Source of the DNA: JACKII01 sp965222315
GTDB taxonomy: Bacteria; Pseudomonadota; Alphaproteobacteria; Bin95
Assembly: GCA_965222315.1 (NCBI GenBank)
Contig: OZ244951.1
Span: 5,022,001-5,086,000 of the forward strand
DNA length: 64,000 bases
Reading direction: 5' to 3'
In this document: positions 17,791 to 26,900 of the stretch, in pieces
Layout of the letters: each line of letters starts with the position of its first letter
Position numbering within the stretch: the first letter of the stretch is position 1
Translations under genes and position numbers: made by a program
Notes under the pieces: model-generated
Databases searched by the model: none
Told to the model about the DNA's origin: nothing
Seen by the model: the letters and a program-made list of their open reading frames with translations, nothing else

Positions 17791-18689
17791 ACAGCATCTT
17801 CCGCGCGGCTATCTTCGCCACCATCGCGACGGTTTTCTTCAGTTGCATGTCCGTGCTGATCCGCCATGTCTCCAGCGAGTTGCACCCGCTGGAGATTGTG
17901 TTCTTCCGCAACCTGCTGGCGCTCGCCTGGATGATGCCATGGCTGATGAAGGCCGGGCTTGGCAGCATGCGGACCAAGCGCATCGGCATGTACGGCTTCC
18001 GTGCGGTCATCAGCGTCGTTGGCATGACCAGCGGCTTTTGGGCGATTACGCTGATCCCGATAGCGGAGGCGACAGCGTTGAGCTTTCTCGCGCCGATCTT
18101 CGCGACCGTGGGTGCAGCGCTGTTTCTGGGAGAGGACGTCCGCCTGCGCCGGTGGAGCGCCGTGTTCATCGGCTTTGCCGGCGCGATGCTGGTGCTGCGG
18201 CCAGGCGCGGAAATCATTCAGTTCGGCTCGATCTTGGCGCTCATCAACTGTGTCGCCATGGCCGCGAACAAGCTGGTGCTAAAGTCGCTGACGCGCACCG
18301 AACGGCCGGAGGCGATTATCACCTATATGGTGCTGCTGCTGACGCCGCTCACGTTCATCCCCGCGCTCTTCGTCTGGCAGACTCCCAGTTGGGAAATGCT
18401 GGGTTGGATGGTCCTGCTGGCCGGTTGCGGGACGGTCGGTCACTGGTGCATCACTAAGGCCACTGGTTATGCCGACCTGACCGTGGTGATGCCGTTCGAC
18501 TTCACCCGCCTGCCGATCAGCGCGCTGCTCGCCTTCCTTCTGTTTGCGGAGGTGCCGACCATTTGGACATGGATCGGCGGTGCGGTGATCTTTGCTTCCA
18601 CTTTCTATATCGCCCGGCGGGAGGCGCAGGTGGCGCGAGAGCGCGCCGCAGCAGATGCGGCGAAAGCGGCTAAACCTGCCGGGGTTTGA
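17787..18689 (+). CDS. EamA/DMT-family transporter, second of a tandem pair
   Basis: A 300-residue paralogue of the preceding gene with the same ten-helix plan, including FFRNLLALAWMMPWL in helix 2 and ALFLGEDVRLRRWSAVFIGFAG (part LFLGEDVRLRRW) closing the first half. It starts at ATG 17787 inside the stop of its partner, and the open frame upstream is only the other gene's shadow. The C-terminus is a charged Ala/Arg/Lys tail of about 25 residues that overlaps the end of the convergent Bcr/CflA gene by 20 bases. Confidence 0.88.
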   Translation: MNSIFRAAIFATIATVFFSCMSVLIRHVSSELHPLEIVFFRNLLALAWMMPWLMKAGLGSMRTKRIGMYGFRAVISVVGMTSGFWAITLIPIAEATALSFLAPIFATVGAALFLGEDVRLRRWSAVFIGFAGAMLVLRPGAEIIQFGSILALINCVAMAANKLVLKSLTRTERPEAIITYMVLLLTPLTFIPALFVWQTPSWEMLGWMVLLAGCGTVGHWCITKATGYADLTVVMPFDFTRLPISALLAFLLFAEVPTIWTWIGGAVIFASTFYIARREAQVARERAAADAAKAAKPAGV

Positions 18690-19869
18690 GCAGGACGAAG
18701 GCACCCAGCGGTAGCATGGCGAAGCCGGCAATGATGATGCAGGTGGTAAATAGCGTGATGCCCCCCTCCGGCAGGGTGGAAGCGATCAGGCCCGCCAGCA
18801 CACCGCCGCCAAGCTGGAGAAACCCGATCAGCGCCGATGCTGCCCCCGCCCGGTCACGGAACGGGGCCATTGCACCCGCAATACTATTGGGACGCATCAG
18901 GCCGGTGCCATGCATCACCACAGCCATGGGCGCGATCAGCGCGGCGACGTGGTGAATGCCCGCAATAGCGCCTGCCAGCATTAACAGGCCGCCCGCCAGC
19001 ATGACTGCGGTGCCGATCTGCACCATGACGGCTGGAGGCCGGGTCCGGGACAAACGGGCGGATAGAGATGCCCCGGTGATGAAGCCGATCATCACCATGG
19101 CGAAAAACACGCCGAAGGTCTGAGGCGCATAGCCCAGTTGGCCGATAATGACGAAGGGCGCGGCGGCGATGAACGAGAACAACGCCCCGCCCGCCAGCAG
19201 CGACGGCATGGAGAAGGAGAGGAAGATGCGGTTCCGCAACATCTCTCCATAGTTGTACAGCACGCGCAGCGGGCGCAGTTCGGTCCGGTTATGACGTTGG
19301 CAAGTCTCCTGGAGCATCAGAGCCACGGCCAGCATCATGGCGAGGCCACTCGCCGCCAGTGTGACGAAGATCGCCGGCCACTGGAACCAAAGAAGCAGCA
19401 GGCCGCCAATCATCGGCGCGGCAATCGGGGCGACACCCATTCCCGCCGTGACGATGGACATGGCCCGCTGGGCGTCGGAGCCCTCATAGACATCCGCCAC
19501 CACGGCCCTGGCCGCCACTGGCGCAGCGCAGGCGGCGACGCCTTGCACAAAGCGGGCGGCCAGCAGCACGGTGAGGTTTTCCGCCATCAGGCAGGCAACG
19601 CCCATCATGGCGTAGGTTGCCAGTCCCGCCAGCAAGACGGGACGCCTGCCATAACGGTCGGAAATCGGACCAAGAACCAGCTGCGACAGGGCAAATCCGG
19701 CCAGGAACACGCCGATTACCAACTGCGCATTGCTTTCCGGCTCACCGAACGCCTCGGCAAGCGCAGGCAGGCCCGCCAACGGCATGTCGATGGACAGAGG
19801 CGTGATGCCGGTGAGGCAGGTCAGCAGAATAATGATACTGAGACTGGTCGGCGGGATCGCGATCCGCAT
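18670..19869 (-). CDS. Bcr/CflA-family multidrug efflux MFS transporter
   Basis: Inner-membrane proton-coupled exporter, 399 residues with 12 hydrophobic segments. The start resembles Bcr, with the helix 1 sequence LTGITPLSIDMPLAGLPALA (part SIDMPLAGLPALA). The MFS motif A is GPISDRYGRRPVLLAG after the second helix, and a motif C-like segment G-x-x-x-x-x-P-x-x-G occurs as GMGVAPIAAPMIGG. Substrates in this family include bicyclomycin, chloramphenicol and cysteine. A purine-rich ribosome site (AAGGAAGG) precedes the ATG at 19869. Confidence 0.9.
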   Translation of the reverse strand: MRIAIPPTSLSIIILLTCLTGITPLSIDMPLAGLPALAEAFGEPESNAQLVIGVFLAGFALSQLVLGPISDRYGRRPVLLAGLATYAMMGVACLMAENLTVLLAARFVQGVAACAAPVAARAVVADVYEGSDAQRAMSIVTAGMGVAPIAAPMIGGLLLLWFQWPAIFVTLAASGLAMMLAVALMLQETCQRHNRTELRPLRVLYNYGEMLRNRIFLSFSMPSLLAGGALFSFIAAAPFVIIGQLGYAPQTFGVFFAMVMIGFITGASLSARLSRTRPPAVMVQIGTAVMLAGGLLMLAGAIAGIHHVAALIAPMAVVMHGTGLMRPNSIAGAMAPFRDRAGAASALIGFLQLGGGVLAGLIASTLPEGGITLFTTCIIIAGFAMLPLGAFVLLKPRQV

Positions 19870-19974
19870 ACAGCGAACCTTCCTTCTGCGGATCGCGGCA
19901 TGGTTGCGCCGTGTCGAAAAACGGGGCTGCCCATCCGCTTAAACATGTACTAGCATCCAAGTTGGAGGACTCCC

Positions 19975-20523
19975 ATGCGCCAACTTGCGCTTATCCTTGC
20001 TTGTTTCGCGCTGCTGGCCTCTGGCGCGCGGGCCGATCAGAACGATCCGGCGCTCGACGGCCTGTTCGCGAAACTGCAGGCGCCCGATGCCGCGACGCGC
20101 GCTGCCGCGGTGACCCGGGAGATCTGGGAACGCTGGCTGACGACAGGCGACCCCCAATTGGATGAACGCCTGGAAACCGGCATTATCGCCATGAATGCGG
20201 GCTACTTTCGCTTGGCGGAGGATGTATTCGACGACGTGGTGGGGCAGGCGCCGGACTTTGCCGAGGGCTGGAACAAGCGTGCCACTGTGCGGTACTTCCA
20301 GGGTAACCACACGGGCTCCATCGAAGACTGCGCTCGCGTGCTGGAACTGGAGCCTCGGCACTTCGGCGCCCTGTCTGGCCTTGGCATGATCCATGTGGCC
20401 CTGGGTAATGACAGAGAGGCCATGCGGTGGTTCGAGCAGGCGCTGGACGTGCACCCCTATCTCCCAGGCGTTAAGGAGAATATTTCCATATTGCGGGAAC
20501 GTTTGCGCGGGAAAGCAATATAG
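19975..20523 (+). CDS. Periplasmic TPR protein
   Basis: Exported protein of 182 residues. The signal peptide covers residues 1-21 and ends A-S-G-A-R-A before Asp. The mature part contains about three tetratricopeptide units near residues 70-165, with A-x-x-D-F-x-x-V-V-type helices such as LGMIHVALGNDREAMRWFEQAL (part DREAMRWFEQAL), likely a protein-protein scaffold. The start ATG has GGAGGA eight bases upstream. The partner is unknown. The next gene starts 70 bases later on the same strand. Confidence 0.82.
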   Translation: MRQLALILACFALLASGARADQNDPALDGLFAKLQAPDAATRAAAVTREIWERWLTTGDPQLDERLETGIIAMNAGYFRLAEDVFDDVVGQAPDFAEGWNKRATVRYFQGNHTGSIEDCARVLELEPRHFGALSGLGMIHVALGNDREAMRWFEQALDVHPYLPGVKENISILRERLRGKAI

Positions 20524-20592
20524 TGGCCGCGCACATGATGGTTCTGGTACGGCCTGTGGAATTCAGGCCATGAGACTATTTGGAGTAAGTCA

Positions 20593-21549
20593 TTGAGTCA
20601 GCCGGAAGACTTCGGCTTTATGTCAGGGTTCACCCATGCGAACGGTGTGCGGCTGCACTATGCCCGTGCGGGTGCCTGTGCCGATGGCCGTGTGCCGCTG
20701 ATACTGCTGCATGGCTGGCCGGAGTTCTGGCAAACTTGGCGCAAAATGATGCCACTGCTGGCAGACGAATTTGACGTCATCGCTCCCGACCTGCGAGGCT
20801 TTGGCCAGAGCGATAAACCGAGCTTCGGCCCCTCCCGCCGCCAGACCGCCGATGTGATGGCCGCCGATATCGTTGCTTTTGCCGATGCGCTGGGCCTGAA
20901 GCGGTTCGGCCTAGTGGGGCATGATGTCGGCGCGATGGTGATGCAGTCCATTGCCCACGCTGCGCCTGCGCGGGTCGCCGGACTGGTGTTTTTCAACTGC
21001 CCGTACCCTGGCATCGGCCAGCGCTGGTACGGTGCCGACCACGTGAGCGAGGTCTGGTACCAGTCGTTCCATCAATTGCCCTGGGCAGCCAAGCTGGTCG
21101 GCAGTAGCCGCGAAGCCTGCGCCCTCTATGTCCGGCACTTCCTGACCCATTGGAGCGCAAAGTCGAACGCCTTTGACGAGGATTTCGAAGGCTGGGTCGA
21201 TAATTTCATGCGGCCCGGCAACCTGCAGGGCGGCTTCAACTGGTACCTGTCGGTGCATGAGACCCGCATGGCGATTGCACGGGGGGATCTGCCTCCGCCA
21301 CCGCCGATTCCTGCGCCAACAAGCGTACTCTGGGGCCGTCACGATCCGGTGCTGAAGGCCGAATGGTCTGATCGCATCCCCGAATTTTTCCCTAACGCCA
21401 CCGTCGCGATCTGCGAGAATGCCGGCCACTTCGTGCAATACGAAGCGCCGGAGGAAGCCGCCGCGGTGGTTCGGGAGCGGTTTCGGCCTCGCGATCCGGC
21501 TGCGACGGCGACGGACATTTTGGACGAATCCCAGGCGCAGACGGGCTAG
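20593..21549 (+). CDS. Alpha/beta-fold hydrolase (epoxide-hydrolase/dehalogenase-like)
   Basis: Cytosolic hydrolase of 318 residues with the HGWPE oxyanion-hole motif (40-44), the nucleophile elbow GHDVG with Asp111, an acid in WGRHDP near residue 250, and a catalytic His in NAGHF. An Asp nucleophile points to epoxide hydrolases or haloacid/haloalkane dehalogenases rather than esterases. The Arg residues typical of fluoroacetate dehalogenase after the nucleophile (D-R-G-G-R) are replaced by V-G-A-M, so that activity is unlikely. The start is taken as TTG 20593, seven bases after GGAG, with ATG 20620 as alternative. Confidence 0.87.
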   Translation: MSQPEDFGFMSGFTHANGVRLHYARAGACADGRVPLILLHGWPEFWQTWRKMMPLLADEFDVIAPDLRGFGQSDKPSFGPSRRQTADVMAADIVAFADALGLKRFGLVGHDVGAMVMQSIAHAAPARVAGLVFFNCPYPGIGQRWYGADHVSEVWYQSFHQLPWAAKLVGSSREACALYVRHFLTHWSAKSNAFDEDFEGWVDNFMRPGNLQGGFNWYLSVHETRMAIARGDLPPPPPIPAPTSVLWGRHDPVLKAEWSDRIPEFFPNATVAICENAGHFVQYEAPEEAAAVVRERFRPRDPAATATDILDESQAQTG

Positions 21550-21597
21550 GTACTGGCGCAATCCGCCCTGCGACACTCTATCGAGGACATAATACTT

Positions 21598-22473
21598 ATG
21601 AGCGAAAACCCAGCTTCCCAAGTCTCCGGTCTGTACCGCCGTCAGATCGGCGACGTGACCGTCACGGCAATCTCCGACGGCTATATCGATGCGCCGTTCG
21701 CGGTGGTTCAGGGCATTGAGGAGGCCGACGCGGACAAAATCCTGCGCGACAACTTCCGGCCCTCGCCGCCCCGGATCAACGTGAACTGCTACCTGATCCA
21801 GGCCGGCGGCCGCACGGCGGTGGTAGACACCGGCTCCGGCGACACGATGGGGCCGACGCTCGGCAAGCTGTTCGCCAATCTGAATGCGTGCGGCGTGGCC
21901 GAAGCCGACGTCGATACGATCCTGCTGACCCACATGCACCCCGACCACTCCAACGGCCTGACCACGGCGGACGGCAAGAAGTACTTCCCGAACGCGGAGG
22001 TCGTGGTGGCCGAGGTGGACGTTAAGCACTGGCACGACGATGGTGCCCGCTCCCGCGCGCCGGAAAGTCAGCAGACCCGCTACTTCGACACGGCGCGCGA
22101 GCAGATCGCGCCCTACCAGAATCAGCGCAAGAACCCTGGCGATGGCGTGTTTCCGCATGTGAACGCCATCAACCTGTCCGGCCACACGCCCGGCCATACC
22201 GGCTACCTGATCGAGTCCGGTAACGAGGCGCTGCTCATCTGGGGCGACATTTGCCATGTGCCGGATATCCAGGTGCGCCGTCCGGAAGTCCACATGGCCT
22301 TCGATACGGACCCGGAGGCTGCGATCGCCACCCGCAAGCGCGCGTTCGATATGGCGGCGGCTGACCGGCTGCTGGTGGCGGGGATGCACCTGCACTTTCC
22401 GGGCTTCTCCTATATGAGCCGCGAGGGCGACGGCTACCGCCTGATTCCGGAGGCTTGGGTGTTCGGCGGCTAG
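21598..22473 (+). CDS. Metallo-beta-lactamase-fold hydrolase
   Basis: A 291-residue metallohydrolase of the MBL superfamily, with the zinc motif HMHPDH at 112-117, DTGSGD near 77-82, GHTPGHTGYLI further on, and a late His in GMHLHFPG. The N-terminal G-D-x-x-V-T-A-I-S-D-G pattern occurs in lactonase-like and alkylsulfatase-like subgroups. The substrate is unknown, and no signal peptide is seen. It follows the alpha/beta hydrolase by about 50 bases on the same strand, so the pair may share a transcript and degrade one compound. Confidence 0.85.
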   Translation: MSENPASQVSGLYRRQIGDVTVTAISDGYIDAPFAVVQGIEEADADKILRDNFRPSPPRINVNCYLIQAGGRTAVVDTGSGDTMGPTLGKLFANLNACGVAEADVDTILLTHMHPDHSNGLTTADGKKYFPNAEVVVAEVDVKHWHDDGARSRAPESQQTRYFDTAREQIAPYQNQRKNPGDGVFPHVNAINLSGHTPGHTGYLIESGNEALLIWGDICHVPDIQVRRPEVHMAFDTDPEAAIATRKRAFDMAAADRLLVAGMHLHFPGFSYMSREGDGYRLIPEAWVFGG

Positions 22474-22488
22474 AAGGCCTGCCGCAAG

Positions 22489-23820
22489 ATGATACTCCGG
22501 CTTAGAGCCTTCACAGCGACGTTTGGCGTGCTTCGCGGTTTCATCACCGTGCCGGGGTTGATCAGTCTTGGCGGGCTGTTGTTGGCGGTTCTCACGCTGG
22601 CGGCGGACCACCAACTCCAATTGACCTATACCGACCAACAGTTTTCCTGGTTGATGCTGACCAATGAGGCGGCGCGGCAGATCCTTTCGACCGTCGCTTC
22701 TTCGGCCATGGCTGCGCTCAGCCTGGTCTATTCGACCGTTCTGGTCGTCTTCACACTGGCGGCGGGTACCATCGCGCCGCGTTTGCTGCAACGGTTCAGC
22801 GAGGACCGGACAAGCCAGGTGGCGGTAGGGCTGCTTGGCGCGACATTCCTATTCTGCCTGATCATCATGCATGCGCTGGAAGGCAACCGCATTCCCGAGG
22901 TCTCGTTGACCATGGCGATGCTGCTGGCGGTGATGAGCGTCTTGATGCTGCTGGTTTTTGTGAACAAGGCTGCGAAGCGGGTGACCATTGACGAGGAGGT
23001 CGCCGCGATCAGCCACCAGCTTGACGACTGCCTCGCCCATGCGACGGCGCAGGGGAATGGGTTATCACCGGACGAAGTCGTGCGCCCGGATGGGGACGAA
23101 ACGGCGATCACCGCCCGCCGTTCAGGCTATGTTGTTCAGGTGTTTTTTGAGGAACTAACCGCATATGCCGCGGAGAAAGGCGTGTTCATTGATCTGTTCG
23201 TCGTGGCGGGCGACTATGTGATTCAGGACCAGCCTCTGGGCCAGATTGTCGGTCCAGGCAGCAGCGGATTGGAAGATGAAGCCCTGCAGTGGCTGATCAT
23301 CGACCGCTCGCGCACGCCCACCGACGATTTGCGTTTTTCAGTGAGGCTGCTGGTGGAGATCGGGTTGCGGGCATTGTCGCCTGGCGTCAACGATACCTAC
23401 ACGGCGGTAGTGTGCGTCGACCGGCTCTCCTCCTCCTTGCGGCAGTTGCGGTTGGGGACACTAGGAACTGGTGTCTTTGAGGACGAGAATGGCGCCGCAC
23501 GGCTGGTTGCCCCCATGCTTTCAGCCGGTGAGTTGATCACGGGGACATTCGGACCCTTCCGCTGGGCGGCACGCGACAACATGCTGATGATCCGGCGGCT
23601 TGTGTTGGCCTTGGGGCGGCTGGGCCTGGGGGAGCAGTTGCCGGGCGAAGATGCAATCCGCGAGCAACTGGAACTAATCCGGGCGGAGACGGCTACCTTC
23701 GAAGTGTTGTCCAACGACAAGCGTCAGGTCGAGCAACTGATCGATTGGGTGCTGGCCAATCAGGTCGGCCGGCCGCTTTCCAGCGTCGGTATGCAGCGGC
23801 CTGCCATCCCGGATGTTTGA
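22489..23820 (+). CDS. DUF2254 membrane protein
   Basis: Predicted inner-membrane protein of 443 residues. About four hydrophobic segments lie within the first 160 residues, and the rest is a cytosolic domain rich in conserved features such as SPGVNDTYTA, EIGLRALSPGVND (part LRALSPGVND) and DNMLMIRR. This matches the uncharacterised DUF2254 family. It begins 15 bases after the MBL gene stop. No function is known, and the SPGVND segment is its best-conserved landmark. Confidence 0.85.
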   Translation: MILRLRAFTATFGVLRGFITVPGLISLGGLLLAVLTLAADHQLQLTYTDQQFSWLMLTNEAARQILSTVASSAMAALSLVYSTVLVVFTLAAGTIAPRLLQRFSEDRTSQVAVGLLGATFLFCLIIMHALEGNRIPEVSLTMAMLLAVMSVLMLLVFVNKAAKRVTIDEEVAAISHQLDDCLAHATAQGNGLSPDEVVRPDGDETAITARRSGYVVQVFFEELTAYAAEKGVFIDLFVVAGDYVIQDQPLGQIVGPGSSGLEDEALQWLIIDRSRTPTDDLRFSVRLLVEIGLRALSPGVNDTYTAVVCVDRLSSSLRQLRLGTLGTGVFEDENGAARLVAPMLSAGELITGTFGPFRWAARDNMLMIRRLVLALGRLGLGEQLPGEDAIREQLELIRAETATFEVLSNDKRQVEQLIDWVLANQVGRPLSSVGMQRPAIPDV

Positions 23821-24216
23821 TGCGGAATGAGAAGACAGCCAAATGCTGTTGTCGAAAGGCGCGCCGAGCGCCCCACTAGCTGGGGATTGGTTAGAGGCGG
23901 ACCCCGGAACATTGGGTAGGCCAGTAATCGACAGGGGCTTACCATTTTCGTGGTTGGATGTTTGTTTTTGTGAAGGAATGCCGATGGATCGCTATGTCAA
24001 AATTTAGGCGCTATTTTGGTAATGGTAAGGCCCCCTTGGGCAGATCCTGATCCAATCGGATCGAATGAATCTGCCTAAAATTTAGAATCCGAGCATCTTG
24101 TCCGGCAAATTGATCGCATTAGCGTTTCAATTCGAACCGGCGATGCTCTAGCGCCGTGGTGCCCGGCTCTCTAGACTGCGCGCCAATCTTATCGAAGCGC
24201 TTAGAGGAAGCCCCGC
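23821..24216. other. Intergenic region, 396 bases, no gene seen
   Basis: No coding frame with family character or ribosome site was found. The composition falls to more A/T in 23950-24130, where a promoter for the beta-oxidation gene is expected. No confident -35/-10 pair was identified by eye. The region contains short repeats of GATC and GGATCxA type around 24040-24070, but nothing definite. Confidence 0.55.
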
Positions 24217-26325
24217 ATGTCTGAAGAACTCGTCCGCCTGTCTAAGGAAGGCGCGGTTGGCGTCATCACGGTCGACAACCCGCCCGTCAACGCCCTCTCC
24301 CCCGGCGTGCCCGAAGGCATCCTGAATGGCGTCCAGACCTTCAACGCCGACGACAGCGTCAAGGCCATCGTACTGATCGGCGCGAAGGGCAAGTTTATTG
24401 CGGGCGCGGATATCCGCTTCTTCGGCAAGGAGCGCGCCAAGCTGCCCATGCGCCCGCAAGATGCGCTGGAGCAGAGCGAGAAGCCGGTGGTGGCTGCGAT
24501 CAGCGGCTTCGCGCTCGGCGGCGGCTACGAGATGGCGCTCGGCTGCCACTACCGCGTGGCCCTGGCGAGCGCCCGTGTCGGCCTGCCGGAGATCACGCTC
24601 GGCCTGCTGCCCGGCGGTGGCGGCACCCAGCGGCTGCCGCGCCTGATCGGCCCGGCCAAGGCGCTGGACCTGATCGTTGCCGGCCGCCACGTGCCCGCGC
24701 CGGAAGCCAAAGAGCTAGGCATGATCAACGAGGTCATCCCGGCCGATGCAGACCTGCTCGCCGAAGCGGTCAAGTACGCGGAAAAGGTCGCTGATGTGCG
24801 GCCGATCCCGCGGATCCGCGACATGTCGGACAAGCTGGCCGAAGGCACGCCGGAGTTGTTTGAAGCCAAGCGCAAGGAAATCGCCCGCCGCGCCCGCAAC
24901 CAGGAAGCGCCCTACGCCAACATCGAAGCGGTGGAGACGGCCTGCAAGACCCAGATCGACGAGGGCCTAGCCTGGGAAGGCGCGAAGCTGCGCCACCTGG
25001 AGAACACGGATGAAAGCCGAGCGCTCCGCTATGCGTTCTTCGCGGAACGCGCGGCGCAGAAGCTGCCGGACGTGCCCGCCGGCACCCCGATCAAAGACAT
25101 CAAGACCGCCGCTGTCATCGGATGCGGCACCATGGGCGGCGGCATCGCCATGTGCTTCGCCGACGCCGGCATCCCGGTGAAGGTGCTGGAAGGCAACCAA
25201 GAGGCCCTCGACCGTGGCATGGCCAAGATTCGCTCAAACTACGAAGTCAGCGTCAAGCGCGGCTCGCTGGCCGCCGACGAGATGGAGCGCCGCTTCGCCC
25301 GTATCGAGCCGGTGCTCGACTATGCCGACATCGGCGGCCAGGACGTGGTGATTGAAGCCGTTTTCGAGCAGATGGACGTGAAGCAGGAGGTGTTCAAGAA
25401 GCTCGACGCCACCATGAAGGACGGCGCGCTGATCCTCTCCAACACCTCGGCGCTCGACATTGACGAGATCGCCAGCGTCACCAAGCGGCCGCAGGACATC
25501 GCCGGTGCGCACTTCTTCAGCCCGGCCAACGTGATGAAGCTGCTGGAAGTGGTGAAGGGCAAGGAATCCTCCGGCACCACCATCGCCTCCACCATGGCGT
25601 TGGGCAAGGTGATTGCCAAAGCCCCGGCGGCTTGCGGCAACTGCGACGGCTTCCTCGCGAACCGCTCCCGCGCGCCCTTCAACTCAGAGATGGTGATCCT
25701 GCTGGAGGAAGGCTGCCTGCCGCAGCAGGTCGACAAGGTCATGGTCGACTTCGGCTATCCGATGGGACCGTTCGCGGTGGGCGACCTGGCGGGCCTCGAC
25801 ATCGGCTATGCGGGCCGGGCGCGGCGGGCGGCGGCGGACCCGAACTACCGCAAGCTGCCGATCGCCGACAAGCTCTACGAGATGGGCCATTACGGCCAGA
25901 AGACCGGGGCCGGCTGGTTCAAGTACGAGAAGGGCGACCGCACCCCGCACCCGCACGACGTGGTGGAAAAGCTCATCAAGGAGCACATGGAGGCGAACAA
26001 CATCACGCCGCGTGAGATCAGCGATGACGAGATCCTGAAGCGGCTGCTGTTCTCCAGCCTGAACGAGGCCTGCAAGATTTTGGACGAGGGCATCGCCTAC
26101 CGCGCCAGCGACGTGGACATCATGTGGCTCTATGGCTTCGGCTTCCCGCGCTACCGCGGCGGCCTGATGTTCTGGGCCGACCTGATGGGCGGGCCGCAGG
26201 AGGCCTACAACCAGATCGCCTCCTGGCACCAACGCTACGGCGACCGCTGGGCCCCGTCCGAGTACCTGCGCAAACTGGCCGAAAGCGGCACCAAGTTCGT
26301 GGACGCCAAGGGCGCGGCGGGGTAG
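24217..26325 (+). CDS. fadJ: Multifunctional fatty-acid oxidation protein (enoyl-CoA hydratase/3-hydroxyacyl-CoA dehydrogenase)
   Basis: Cytosolic beta-oxidation enzyme of 702 residues. The N-terminal crotonase domain (about 1-190) has the conserved Glu in GGGYEMALGCHYRVAL (part GGGYEMALGC) and a second Glu in GLPEITLGLLPGGGGTQ. The NAD-binding domain starts near residue 297 with GCGTMG at 302-307. Two C-terminal dehydrogenase domains follow, with the HFFSPANVMKLLEVV segment and a paired domain ending near residue 690. Hydration of trans-2-enoyl-CoA and oxidation of 3-hydroxyacyl-CoA are expected. No thiolase gene is beside it. The ATG at 24217 follows AGAGGAAG. Confidence 0.93.
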   Translation: MSEELVRLSKEGAVGVITVDNPPVNALSPGVPEGILNGVQTFNADDSVKAIVLIGAKGKFIAGADIRFFGKERAKLPMRPQDALEQSEKPVVAAISGFALGGGYEMALGCHYRVALASARVGLPEITLGLLPGGGGTQRLPRLIGPAKALDLIVAGRHVPAPEAKELGMINEVIPADADLLAEAVKYAEKVADVRPIPRIRDMSDKLAEGTPELFEAKRKEIARRARNQEAPYANIEAVETACKTQIDEGLAWEGAKLRHLENTDESRALRYAFFAERAAQKLPDVPAGTPIKDIKTAAVIGCGTMGGGIAMCFADAGIPVKVLEGNQEALDRGMAKIRSNYEVSVKRGSLAADEMERRFARIEPVLDYADIGGQDVVIEAVFEQMDVKQEVFKKLDATMKDGALILSNTSALDIDEIASVTKRPQDIAGAHFFSPANVMKLLEVVKGKESSGTTIASTMALGKVIAKAPAACGNCDGFLANRSRAPFNSEMVILLEEGCLPQQVDKVMVDFGYPMGPFAVGDLAGLDIGYAGRARRAAADPNYRKLPIADKLYEMGHYGQKTGAGWFKYEKGDRTPHPHDVVEKLIKEHMEANNITPREISDDEILKRLLFSSLNEACKILDEGIAYRASDVDIMWLYGFGFPRYRGGLMFWADLMGGPQEAYNQIASWHQRYGDRWAPSEYLRKLAESGTKFVDAKGAAG

Positions 26326-26454
26326 CCGTCACCCTTTGAGGCTAAGCGGGGACCTGGCGAAACAACCATCGCCTGGTCCCAGAATGCAGCCAGACACCCC
26401 GGCCGTCGGGAAGAGACAACCGGCTGTGCGCCGAGGCGCCTCCCAATACACAGA

Positions 26455-26484
26455 AAAGCCCCGCACCAACCGGCGCGGGGCTTT
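26455..26484 (-). terminator. Strong bidirectional terminator hairpin between fadJ and trxA
   Basis: The arms AAAGCCCCGC (26455-26464) and GCGGGGCTTT (26475-26484) are perfect complements over ten bases around a ten-base loop. Read on the minus strand it lies 29 bases after the trxA stop and ends in a T-rich run (CTTTTCTG). On the plus strand it ends CTTTCGTTTTG after the fadJ gene. It probably ends both convergent transcripts. Confidence 0.85.
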
Positions 26485-26512
26485 CGTTTTGCCGTCAGTC
26501 AGGCAACAGAGC

Positions 26513-26833
26513 TTAGATGTGCTCTTCGACCCACTGCTGCAGCGCGCCCTTCGGGGCCGCGCCGACCTTGGTCGCGGCGAGTTCGCCGTTCTTGAACAGC
26601 ATCAGGGTCGGGATGCCGCGCACGCCGTATTTTCCGGGGGTGCCGGGATTCTCGTCGATGTTGATTTTGATGATCTTCACCTTCTCGCCCATGCTCTCGG
26701 AGATTTCCTCCAGGGAGGGGCCGATCATCTTGCACGGGCCACACCATTCCGCCCAGAAATCCACCACAACCGGGGTATCGGATTTCAGAACGTCGGCTTC
26801 GAAATTGGCGTCGGTGGTCGGGCTGGTAGCCAT
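26513..26833 (-). CDS. trxA: Thioredoxin
   Basis: Cytosolic disulfide reductase of 106 residues in the thioredoxin fold. The active site is WCGPCK at 30-35, with redox Cys31 and Cys34, and the cis-Pro loop is GIPT near residue 74. Length and absence of a signal peptide fit TrxA. A strong AAGGAG precedes the ATG at 26833. The neighbouring addA gene ends at 30299 and reads the same way, with about 70 bases between the two. Confidence 0.96.
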   Translation of the reverse strand: MATSPTTDANFEADVLKSDTPVVVDFWAEWCGPCKMIGPSLEEISESMGEKVKIIKINIDENPGTPGKYGVRGIPTLMLFKNGELAATKVGAAPKGALQQWVEEHI

Positions 26834-26900
26834 GATGCTCTCCTTGAGGCGGCCGGAAACAGAAACTTTGATGTGAAGCTAGGGAGCCAACCCCCAAACG

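Noticed and set aside
20911..22791. Long minus-strand open frame of 626 codons
   Set aside because: It is antisense to the alpha/beta hydrolase, MBL and DUF2254 genes, has Arg/His/Gly-rich composition and matches no family; long antisense frames are normal at this G/C.
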